Assembly (NCBI GenBank): GCA_903825675.1
Contig: CAIKBN010000012.1
Span: 1 to 7,403 of the forward strand
From: an uncultured archaeon
GTDB lineage: Archaea > Aenigmatarchaeota > Aenigmatarchaeia > GW2011-AR5
Length of the DNA: 7,403 bases
Direction of reading: 5' to 3'
This document shows, one piece after another, positions 1-4,912 of this stretch. The notes beneath the pieces were generated by a model. That model saw only the letters and a program-made list of their open reading frames with translations, searched no databases and was not told where the DNA came from. Both the position numbers and the translations under genes were made by a program. How positions within the stretch are numbered: the stretch's first letter is position 1; each line of letters opens with the position of its first letter.

Positions 1-47
1 AATAGTCTCAAACATCAATTCACCATAACTTATAAAGCTTAGTTAAT

Positions 48-57
48 TTTATAAATA
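48..57 (+). promoter_or_regulatory. Putative TATA box for uppS
   Basis: The sequence TTTATAAATA matches the archaeal TATA consensus and would place transcription start near position 79, giving a leader of about 24 nt before the ATG at 103. A weaker alternative, AATAAATT at 73-80, is centred 26.5 nt before the ATG and would give a leaderless message. AGGT at 95-98 is a weak Shine-Dalgarno candidate. The choice between the two is not settled by the sequence. Confidence 0.4.
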
Positions 58-102
58 TAACAAATTAAAGATAATAAATTGAATAGATAATAGTAGGTTA
101 TT

Positions 103-810
103 ATGCTACCTGAACATATAGGCGTTATACTTGACGGCAACAGGCGGTTCGCAAAGCAGCTGATGAAGAGGCCATGGGAAGGCCATAAGTCTGGCCTGGT
201 CAAAACACGAGAGGTTTTGTCATGGGCATGCGAAAAAGGAATAAGATACATGACTGCCTACGTGCTCTCTTTAGAGAATCTTACAAGCAGGCCAAAAAGA
301 GAATTACAAATGATCCTGAGATATTTTGATAGTGAACTGGAAAATATAATAGAAAACAAGGATCATGTAATTCACATGTTCAATGTCCAGACCAAGTTCA
401 TCGGCAGAAAACATCTTCTGCCTGATTATATACAGAAAAAAATGAAAAAAGTAGAGCAAATAACAAAAAAATACACTCAGCATATTCTTAACATAGCTGT
501 TGCCTATGGCGGCCAGCAGGAGCTTGTGGATGCCACGCAAAAAATACTAAAGAAATGCCTGAAAGGCATCATAAAGCCAGCTGACCTGAATGTAGACGTA
601 ATTAAAAACCATCTTTATACAGGAGGCCAGCCATATCCAGATCTTATTCTTAGAACAGGCGGTGAGAAGCGGCTTAGCAACTTTCTGCCTTTTCAGTCTG
701 CCTATTCTGAGCTTATCTTCACCAACAAGAAATGGCCAGAACTCACCAAAAAGGATTTTCAAGCTGCTTTAGATGAATTCGATTCGCGTAAGCGAAGATT
801 TGGAAGCTAA
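103..810 (+). CDS. uppS: Cis-prenyltransferase (undecaprenyl/dehydrodolichyl diphosphate synthase family)
   Basis: This enzyme condenses isopentenyl diphosphate units in cis onto an allylic primer to make the long polyprenyl diphosphate that becomes the lipid carrier for glycans; it acts at the cytoplasmic membrane face. Visible family landmarks are HIGVILDGNRRFA (residues 5-17, with catalytic Asp11), GHKSG (27-31), the LSLEN segment (55-59) followed by RPKRE, NIAVAYGGQQEL (130-141), RTGGEKRLSNF (184-194) and the C-terminal RRFG (231-234) needed for IPP binding in homodimeric members. The DGNRRFA form, rather than bacterial DGNGRWA, is the archaeal/eukaryotic style. The length of 235 aa is normal for the family. 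The start is fixed because an in-frame TAG lies at 94-96 and no other start codon intervenes. The family call is firm; chain length cannot be read from sequence. It is a monocistronic gene followed by an oligo-T tract. Confidence 0.95.
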   Translation: MLPEHIGVILDGNRRFAKQLMKRPWEGHKSGLVKTREVLSWACEKGIRYMTAYVLSLENLTSRPKRELQMILRYFDSELENIIENKDHVIHMFNVQTKFIGRKHLLPDYIQKKMKKVEQITKKYTQHILNIAVAYGGQQELVDATQKILKKCLKGIIKPADLNVDVIKNHLYTGGQPYPDLILRTGGEKRLSNFLPFQSAYSELIFTNKKWPELTKKDFQAALDEFDSRKRRFGS

Positions 811-816
811 CGCGAA

Positions 817-865
817 TTAATTTTTACACCCTATTTTTCTAATTTTTTTATTCAAACTTTTTCTC
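817..865 (+). terminator. Oligo-T transcription termination region after uppS
   Basis: Four T runs (five, five, seven and five T) follow the uppS stop within about 50 nt, interspersed with A/C-rich spacers. Archaeal RNA polymerase terminates at such oligo-T tracts without needing a hairpin. It also separates uppS from the convergent tRNA gene. Confidence 0.6.
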
Positions 866-881
866 TATAGAGTTTTTGCTT

Positions 882-902
882 GAGCTTTTTTCTAAAAAGC
901 TC
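882..902 (-). terminator. Perfect hairpin and T5 run just downstream of the tRNA
   Basis: A 9-bp perfect inverted repeat (882-890 with 894-902, 3-nt loop) starts 4 nt past the tRNA discriminator base on the minus strand. Its 5' arm on that strand carries five consecutive T (894-898), the usual archaeal tRNA termination signal. It may act as terminator, or as the 3' trailer structure removed by RNase Z. On the plus strand it follows the uppS T tract. The hairpin is seen directly; its role is inferred. Confidence 0.45.
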
Positions 903-920
903 GAAATGGGCTCGCCCGGA

Positions 921-966
921 ATTTCATGAACTTTCCCTTTTGATTGAACTTTTTGGAAAAGTTCAA
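921..966 (-). other. tRNA intron 2, T loop 59/60, 46 nt
   Basis: The intron splits the T loop between A59 (967) and T60 (920). The BHB is complete: central helix exon TTCA (972-969, positions 54-57) with intron TGAA (926-923); bulges AA|T (968-966) and AT|T (922-920), each cut after its second base; outer intronic helix TGAACTTT (965-958) pairing with AAAGTTCA (934-927), 8 bp without mismatch; and the exonic T stem on the other side. Non-canonical positions including the T loop are established for archaeal tRNA introns, best known in Thermoproteales. They require a broad-specificity splicing endonuclease. Confidence 0.88.
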
Positions 967-987
967 TTTGAACCGGGGTCTGGACCT

Positions 988-1057
988 GTTTCGTTTTTCC
1001 GCTGGAAGGCGGAAGCCTCCTTTTTCGCTTAAGCCTTTTTCTTGAAAAAAGGCTTAA
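988..1057 (-). other. tRNA intron 1, anticodon loop 37/38, 70 nt
   Basis: The intron lies between G37 (1058) and A38 (987), the canonical archaeal tRNA intron site. The BHB central helix is visible: exon TTCG (1063-1060, positions 32-35) pairs with CGAA at 993-990. The 3-nt bulges are GG|T (1059-1057) and AC|A (989-987), with cleavage after the second base of each. The outer intronic helix is not the standard continuous one. Instead the intron folds into a 12-bp perfect stem (1057-1046 with 1040-1029) and a second 6-bp stem (1014-1009 with 1002-997). This makes it a relaxed, branched BHB. It holds no ORF and is too short for a homing endonuclease. Confidence 0.88.
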
Positions 1058-1118
1058 CCCGAAGGTCCGATGCTAAACCAAGCTACACTACGAGCCCTGA
1101 AAATAAATGCAAGAAAAA

Positions 1119-1125
1119 GCATAAA
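1119..1125 (-). promoter_or_regulatory. Putative TATA box of the tRNA gene
   Basis: On the minus strand TTTATGC is centred about 25 nt upstream of tRNA position 1 (1097), the expected archaeal spacing. It sits just inside the short gap (1098-1130) behind the small gene's stop codon. The tRNA could therefore have its own promoter, or be read through from the upstream small gene. Confidence 0.45.
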
Positions 1126-1130
1126 TGCTA

Positions 1131-1346
1131 TTAAACCTTATAATCTGGAGGCAGAACTTCAATGCCAGCCTTTGATAATTTGCTTACAGCCATAGGACCT
1201 AAGTCATAACCATATCTTACTTCTTTAATTCCTGCCCCTGTTAAATATTTGATTAAATCGTCAATTTCTTTATCAGGTTTTCTACCATCGGCAGATACAA
1301 AATATGCTTCCATGCACCTAGATACTGTAGGTATATTTTCTTCCAT
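1131..1346 (-). CDS. Small conserved-looking hypothetical protein, possible NifX-like fold
   Basis: This 71-aa protein is not firmly recognised. After a charged stretch (GRKPDKEID, residues 21-29) comes an amphipathic helix, then GIKEVRYG (39-46), DLGPMAV (48-54) and a closing GIEVLP (61-66). This beta-turn-GP-helix-GI-beta pattern resembles the second half of dinitrogenase Fe-Mo cofactor (NifX/NafY) domains, but the first half of that fold is absent, so the resemblance is only suggestive. There is no signal peptide or membrane segment. The start is bounded by an in-frame TGA at 1352-1350, and a TATA-like TTATAT lies 26.5 nt upstream, which supports a leaderless start at 1346. It ends 33 nt before the tRNA on the same strand. 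The main risk is that it is a chance ORF, although no longer competing frame covers it. Confidence 0.55.
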   Translation of the reverse strand: MEENIPTVSRCMEAYFVSADGRKPDKEIDDLIKYLTGAGIKEVRYGYDLGPMAVSKLSKAGIEVLPPDYKV

Positions 1347-1369
1347 ACATCATAAATATTCTGCAAATC

Positions 1370-1375
1370 ATATAA
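1370..1375 (-). promoter_or_regulatory. TATA box for the small hypothetical gene
   Basis: On the minus strand TTATAT is centred at 1372.5, which is 26.5 nt upstream of the A of the ATG at 1346. This is the spacing expected for a leaderless archaeal transcript, and no Shine-Dalgarno is present. Confidence 0.45.
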
Positions 1376-1419
1376 CATTTTCATAAAAATAAGAAACAAA
1401 AGGCATTTAAAATATAATA

Positions 1420-1427
1420 TTAATATA
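1420..1427 (+). promoter_or_regulatory. TATA box for the Lrp/AsnC gene
   Basis: TTAATATA lies within an AT-rich block (1404-1433) of the divergent intergenic region. It predicts a start near 1450 and a leader of about 22 nt that would contain the ribosome binding site at 1458-1465. Another TATA-like run, TTTAAAATATA, starts at 1406. Confidence 0.4.
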
Positions 1428-1457
1428 CATATGTTGCAAAATACAGCAAAAAAAGCA

Positions 1458-1465
1458 AGGAAGTG
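1458..1465 (+). promoter_or_regulatory. Ribosome binding site deciding the Lrp start
   Basis: AGGAAGTG resembles the archaeal Shine-Dalgarno (GGAGGTGA) and lies 6 nt before the ATG at 1472. The in-frame GTG at 1463 falls inside this site, so the ATG is the better start. Confidence 0.55.
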
Positions 1466-1471
1466 CTACAA

Positions 1472-1915
1472 ATGTACAAGCTAAATGATAAAGATATTGC
1501 GATTCTAAGGGAATTAGGCAGGGATTCCAGGAAATCCTTTCGCATAGTTGCAAGAAAGCTCGGCATAGCCACAACAACAGTAATAAAGCGATATAACAAA
1601 CTGAAGGAACTAGGCATAATAAAGCATAGCTCTTTAGTCGTCGATTATGAAAAGCTTGGCTATTCGCTTTCAGCTATAATAGAGCTTACTGTTTCCAAGG
1701 GCAAACTTGTAGAAGTAGAGGAAAAAATAGCAAAGAAGCATAATGCCTTTGCAGTTTATGATGTAACAGGCGATACAGATGCCATGATAATTGCAAGATT
1801 CCGCAGCAGAGAGGAATTAAACGACTTTGTTAAATCCCTTCTTGCCATGGAATTCGTTGAGCGCACCAACACGCATCTCGTATTGAATACATTAAAAGAA
1901 GGCTTTGTTATCTAG
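1472..1915 (+). CDS. Lrp/AsnC family transcriptional regulator
   Basis: This 147-aa DNA-binding regulator has the standard Lrp/AsnC layout. The N-terminal helix-turn-helix begins LNDKDIAILREL (residues 4-15), has DSRKSFRIVARKLGI (18-32), recognition helix TTTVIKRYNKLKELGII (34-50), and a linker with the typical VDYEKLGY (57-64). The C-terminal RAM ligand/oligomerisation domain (about 66-147) carries TGDTDAMII (99-107), corresponding to the family's TGDYD turn, and ends with NTLKEGFVI. Such proteins act as dimers to octamers and respond to amino acids or other small effectors; the effector and targets here are unknown. The ATG at 1472 is preferred over the in-frame GTG at 1463 because the ribosome binding site overlaps the GTG. 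Its 3' end overlaps the convergent helicase gene by 8 nt. It diverges from the small gene at 1131-1346. Confidence 0.93.
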   Translation: MYKLNDKDIAILRELGRDSRKSFRIVARKLGIATTTVIKRYNKLKELGIIKHSSLVVDYEKLGYSLSAIIELTVSKGKLVEVEEKIAKKHNAFAVYDVTGDTDAMIIARFRSREELNDFVKSLLAMEFVERTNTHLVLNTLKEGFVI

Positions 1916-4073
1916 CTATCTTCCTCAGCGGCTTGTCTGCTTCTGTTTTTATGTTCTCTGCAACCTTAGGCCCTAATAGCTCTGCTAATAAGCGGTCGTT
2001 CGTCTTTCTTATATCACCAATCGAGCGAATTCTGTTTTTCCAGAGCATTCTTGCTCTTACACGGCCAATGCCCCTTATTCTTACAAGGCTAAGCAGTTCT
2101 TCCTTCACGCCGTGCTTTATTCTTAGTTTAAGCCGGTTCATGTCATTTGCCATATCCTTGTTGTTTAGAAGCTTTGCTAGCTCGCTTGATGAATAGAACA
2201 TCCACTCAGCGTTCTTTAGTTTCGTGTACAGCTCACCAGGTGCAATACCGTAAATATCAAGCAGCCTATCCTCACCAATCTCATCCATCCAGTCCCTGAA
2301 CATTAAAGCTGCCTTAAAGGCTTTTAAGAATTCGTCATATTCTGTGTCCCATACATCTGGCGCATTAATATTACTTCTGGCCAATTCATCCTCCACGCGT
2401 TCATAATCCTTGCGCTTTACCCCAGACAGCGGCCGCATTTCAATGCACTGGTTTATAACCAGAAGATGTTCTATGTCAGTTTTAGTCTTCATGTTCTTTA
2501 TTATATGATTAGCAGAAGCAGGGTCAACATAAAGCTCAGCCACGCGCTTGCCGATCTTAGTTGCTTCAAGCTCAACATCCCTGCCTAAATCAAAAGCAGC
2601 AACAAATTCATCTGCAATAAAAGAGCCCTTGCCAATTTTTATGAAGTTATAGCTTTCCAGGTCTTTTAGAATCTTTTCTATCTTCTCCATAACCTCTTCC
2701 AGGTTCCTGTACTGGTGGGCAAAGAAAGTCCTTGAAAAGAATTTCTCCAATTCGTTTCTTGTTTTAGTTACGCCAGCTGCTATAAGCGCAAGCACGTGCA
2801 TCCTTAGCGTAGATTCCATAGAAAGCTTTGAGTAGATCGGTTCTGGCTCGCCATCTATATATCTTTCCTTAAGCTCGCCAGCCTCGTTGGCAGTTTTTGC
2901 AATAAGTATTGCCTCACCCTCTTTATCGTATTTCGGTCGTCCAGCACGGCCGCACATCTGCTGGACCTCGAAAACAGGTATAAACTCAGAGCCATAACTG
3001 CCATAGCGCTTTGCATCTCTTATCAGAACACGATAAGCAGGAAGATTTATGCCAAACGCAAGCGTAGGAGTTGCAGCCAGAACCTTTATCACACCCTTGC
3101 GAAATCCTTCTTCTATGAGCTCCCTCTGCTTTGCAACTAAGCCTGCATGATGAAAAGCAGCTCCCTTGCTGACAATACTTGCTTCACGCTTGCACTGCTT
3201 TGTTGCTATGCTAAGCGAAGCCTCAACACCCTTAGCTATTTTCTTTAGCTCTTCCTTTTCAGTTTTGTCGAGCAATTTTTCAATCTTATCTGCAATCTTT
3301 TCTGCAGTTGCCTCTGCAGAACGCCTTGTAGAAACAAAAACAAGAGCCTGCTTGCCCATCTTCAGGACATCCTTGCTGAGTATAACCTCCAGATCATCAC
3401 TGCCGGCTATCTCTCTTTTCTCCTTGCCATCTATCTCAAGCATGTATGGATAGAAAACACCATGATACAATTTTATTGGCCTGTAATCGCTCCTGACAAG
3501 CTTTGCATCAAGCCATTCAGCAATCTCCTCTGCGTTGCTTATAGTTGCTGATAAGGCAAGTATCTGGCTGTTGGTTATATCCCTTAGGCGCGTTAAAACG
3601 ATCTCAAGCGTAGGCCCTCTTGATATGTCATCAAGCAGATGTATCTCATCAGCAACAACCAGTGTTATGTCCCTTGTCCATGTTGCACCATGCCTAAGTA
3701 TCGAATCCATCTTCTCGTTGCTTACTATTATAAGATCATAGCCGCCAAGCCATTCATCACTGCTGTCTAAGTCACCAACAGAAATAGCAATGCGCATGCC
3801 AAGCTTGCTGTATTTTTCCTTGAAATCCTTGTACTTCTCAGAGGCCAGCGCCTTTAGCGGCACAAGATATACAGTTCTTCCGCCATCACTAAAATGTCTT
3901 AGCATCGCGATCTCAGCAATAGCTGTCTTGCCTGAAGCAGTAGGAGTTGCAATAACCATGCTCTTTTTCTCAAGAAGCCCGCTCTTTATTGCTGCTTCCT
4001 GAGGCGGATTAAGCTTCTCAATGCCTAAGCAGTCAACAAATTCTTTGGGCAGAGCTAATTCGCTACTTAACAT
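1908..4073 (-). CDS. hel308: Hel308-family ATP-dependent DNA helicase (Ski2-like SF2)
   Basis: Hel308 is a 3'-to-5' DNA helicase that unwinds lagging-strand-like forks in archaeal replication restart and recombination. Counting from the ATG at 4073 (721 aa), motifs in order are: Q motif NPPQ (22-25), Walker A ATPTASGKT (42-50), Ia VPLKAL (71-76), II DEIHLL (142-147), III SAT (175-177), IV VFVSTRRS (245-252), V AATPTLAFGINLPA (333-346), VI QQMCGRAGR (371-379). A winged-helix and ratchet region follows, with GIAPGELY at 609-616, and a C-terminal helix-hairpin-helix IRGIGRVRARMLW (666-678). The length is that of the family and all motifs are intact. An ATG four codons upstream (4085) is also in frame. 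The 4073 start is chosen because TTTAAAAA is centred 26.5 nt before it and because homologues begin just ahead of the LPLP-like segment (here LALPKEF). The 3' end overlaps the Lrp gene by 8 nt. Confidence 0.96.
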   Translation of the reverse strand: MLSSELALPKEFVDCLGIEKLNPPQEAAIKSGLLEKKSMVIATPTASGKTAIAEIAMLRHFSDGGRTVYLVPLKALASEKYKDFKEKYSKLGMRIAISVGDLDSSDEWLGGYDLIIVSNEKMDSILRHGATWTRDITLVVADEIHLLDDISRGPTLEIVLTRLRDITNSQILALSATISNAEEIAEWLDAKLVRSDYRPIKLYHGVFYPYMLEIDGKEKREIAGSDDLEVILSKDVLKMGKQALVFVSTRRSAEATAEKIADKIEKLLDKTEKEELKKIAKGVEASLSIATKQCKREASIVSKGAAFHHAGLVAKQRELIEEGFRKGVIKVLAATPTLAFGINLPAYRVLIRDAKRYGSYGSEFIPVFEVQQMCGRAGRPKYDKEGEAILIAKTANEAGELKERYIDGEPEPIYSKLSMESTLRMHVLALIAAGVTKTRNELEKFFSRTFFAHQYRNLEEVMEKIEKILKDLESYNFIKIGKGSFIADEFVAAFDLGRDVELEATKIGKRVAELYVDPASANHIIKNMKTKTDIEHLLVINQCIEMRPLSGVKRKDYERVEDELARSNINAPDVWDTEYDEFLKAFKAALMFRDWMDEIGEDRLLDIYGIAPGELYTKLKNAEWMFYSSSELAKLLNNKDMANDMNRLKLRIKHGVKEELLSLVRIRGIGRVRARMLWKNRIRSIGDIRKTNDRLLAELLGPKVAENIKTEADKPLRKIAR

Positions 4074-4095
4074 ACTATATCTCATGCAAAAAGAA

Positions 4096-4103
4096 TTTTT
4101 AAA
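4096..4103 (-). promoter_or_regulatory. TATA box for hel308
   Basis: On the minus strand TTTAAAAA is centred at 4099.5, 26.5 nt upstream of the ATG at 4073. This predicts a leaderless message starting at the second in-frame ATG rather than the one at 4085. Confidence 0.5.
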
Positions 4104-4116
4104 CAGTATCGCAGCC

Positions 4117-4124
4117 TTAAAAAG
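4117..4124 (+). promoter_or_regulatory. Putative TATA box for the first paralogue gene
   Basis: TTAAAAAG would place transcription start near 4147, 8 nt before the ATG at 4155. AGGATGA (4144-4150) looks like a Shine-Dalgarno but would be only partly included in such a transcript. Confidence 0.35.
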
Positions 4125-4154
4125 CTTTCTGATAACGCTATTCAGGATGATTGC

Positions 4155-4496
4155 ATGAGTGATTACATAGTATCAGGCGAAGGATACAGGGAATTTATTG
4201 TAGCCTTTGATAATGGGCTTATTCAACCAGGTGATTTTATCTTTTCAGGAAATAAAAGCCATAATCAATTCAAACCTGCAATAACCACAATAGTGCCGTA
4301 TAAAGTAGTTGATGCAGATACCTTACGGCCATTTATGTTAGTAGTTGCAACAAATCCTGAACATGGCTTACAGTACCAAAAAAGAAAAACTGATAATTTT
4401 GATTATAAAGCAAGAAAAATCCTTCAGGGCATGCCATGGGAAAAAACAACCTATGAAGAAGCAACCAAAATCCATAAGCCACTAAATCAGTCATAG
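4155..4496 (+). CDS. Uncharacterised protein, paralogue A of a tandem pair
   Basis: This 113-aa soluble protein has no family I recognise. It is a diverged paralogue of the next gene. Shared anchors in the same order are GY (residues 10-11), I-x-PGD (23-27) followed by a hydrophobic strand and a G, PYKV (48-51), an A-x-x-x-L segment (86-90), PWEK (94-97) and A-x-KI (103-106). Spacing between anchors is nearly the same in both copies. The N-terminal half is rich in beta-prone stretches and the C-terminus is probably helical. There is no signal peptide, membrane segment or Cys. AGGATGA (4144-4150), 4 nt before the ATG, is a possible ribosome binding site. It is transcribed divergently from hel308. 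A role in small-molecule or nucleic-acid binding cannot be told from sequence. Confidence 0.78.
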   Translation: MSDYIVSGEGYREFIVAFDNGLIQPGDFIFSGNKSHNQFKPAITTIVPYKVVDADTLRPFMLVVATNPEHGLQYQKRKTDNFDYKARKILQGMPWEKTTYEEATKIHKPLNQS

Positions 4497-4502
4497 TCAT
4501 TC

Positions 4503-4510
4503 TTAAATAC
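4503..4510 (+). promoter_or_regulatory. TATA box for paralogue B
   Basis: TTAAATAC is centred at 4506.5, 26.5 nt upstream of the ATG at 4533, so the second paralogue probably has its own leaderless promoter despite lying only 36 nt behind the first. GTGAT at 4523-4527 could also serve as a weak Shine-Dalgarno if transcripts read through from the first gene. Confidence 0.5.
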
Positions 4511-4532
4511 TTTTCTCTCAACGTGATATACC

Positions 4533-4910
4533 ATGATTCCGGATAAGTTATTCGAAAAGTGTGAACCTATAGATAAGACTAAAGTTCAGGGCTTTGGCTA
4601 TGGTTCATTAGCTATGTATTGTTGCCAACTAGGGAATATTACACCAGGCGATATTATATTAATTGGAAAAAAATATCCAGCAAATTCTGAAAAAGCTCTA
4701 GCAGGACAGCCGTATAAAGTATTAACCCCAAACCTTCTTCAAAGATATGATCACTTTGAGATACCAGGAGCAACAGGTTTATGTTTTATTAAAAGCAAGT
4801 ATGTTCCAGCAAAAGAAGTTCTCGAACAAGTGCCATGGGAAAAATTAAGCCCAGGAGAATTAGCTAAAATCTATTTTTTGCCGGGTATAACTTCATCAAA
4901 GAGTCAGTAA
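4533..4910 (+). CDS. Uncharacterised protein, paralogue B of a tandem pair
   Basis: This 125-aa protein is the second copy of the family in the preceding gene. Anchors are GYG (residues 22-24), ITPGDIILIG (36-45), QPYKVL (59-64), an A-K-E-V-L segment (93-97), VPWEK (100-104) and AKI (111-113). Unlike copy A it has an N-terminal extension of about 12 residues, four Cys (C10, C30, C31, C84) and a longer C-terminal tail (residues 114-125). The Cys do not form an obvious zinc-ribbon spacing. There is no signal peptide or membrane helix. It ends 2 nt before the end of the convergent membrane-protein gene. Its function is unknown; the conserved PGD and PWEK segments are the likely structural or binding signatures. 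Confidence 0.8.
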   Translation: MIPDKLFEKCEPIDKTKVQGFGYGSLAMYCCQLGNITPGDIILIGKKYPANSEKALAGQPYKVLTPNLLQRYDHFEIPGATGLCFIKSKYVPAKEVLEQVPWEKLSPGELAKIYFLPGITSSKSQ

Positions 4911-4912
4911 TG

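Larger units (their letters stand above)
907..1097 (-). tRNA. tRNA-Pro (anticodon CGG) with two introns
   Basis: On the minus strand the gene runs from G1 (1097) to discriminator A73 (907); CCA is not encoded. Exon parts: acceptor 1097-1091 pairs perfectly with 914-908; T8 A9; D stem 1088-1085 with 1073-1070 (two G-T wobbles), with an 11-nt D loop containing A14, G15, G18G19 and A21; anticodon stem 1068-1064 pairs perfectly with 986-982; anticodon loop TTCGGG (1063-1058) plus A987, anticodon CGG at 1061-1059; variable AGAC (981-978) with C48 opposite G15; T stem 977-973 pairs perfectly with 919-915; T loop TTCAAA (972-967) plus T920. G37 and A73 fit proline identity. Intron 1 (1057-988) interrupts the anticodon loop at 37/38 and intron 2 (966-921) interrupts the T loop at 59/60. 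The spliced tRNA is 75 nt. It decodes CCG. Confidence 0.92.

Noticed and set aside
304..762. Minus-strand open frames opposite uppS
   Set aside because: They overlap conserved cis-prenyltransferase motifs and show hydrophobic, Phe/Tyr-rich antisense composition.
882..1057. A series of inverted repeats with AAAAAG/CTTTTT cores that could be a repeat array or a mobile-element remnant
   Set aside because: Most of these hairpins fall inside the two tRNA introns or are tRNA stems; exon pairing across the inserts explains the region far better. Only the hairpin at 882-902 lies outside the tRNA.
1463..1471. GTG start adding three residues to the Lrp/AsnC protein
   Set aside because: The GTG lies within the Shine-Dalgarno-like AGGAAGTG (1458-1465), which is well spaced for the ATG at 1472.
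1908..1915. The 8-nt overlap of the Lrp and hel308 3' ends as a sign of sequencing error
   Set aside because: Both C-termini look natural and complete, and tail-to-tail overlaps and near-zero gaps recur in this compact genome (also 4910/4913).
3166..3453. Plus-strand open frame of 95 codons opposite hel308, and similar ones at 1933-2196, 3535-3741 and 3790-4002
   Set aside because: They lie wholly antisense to conserved helicase motifs, have Ser/Leu-rich composition typical of antisense frames, and lack start signals.
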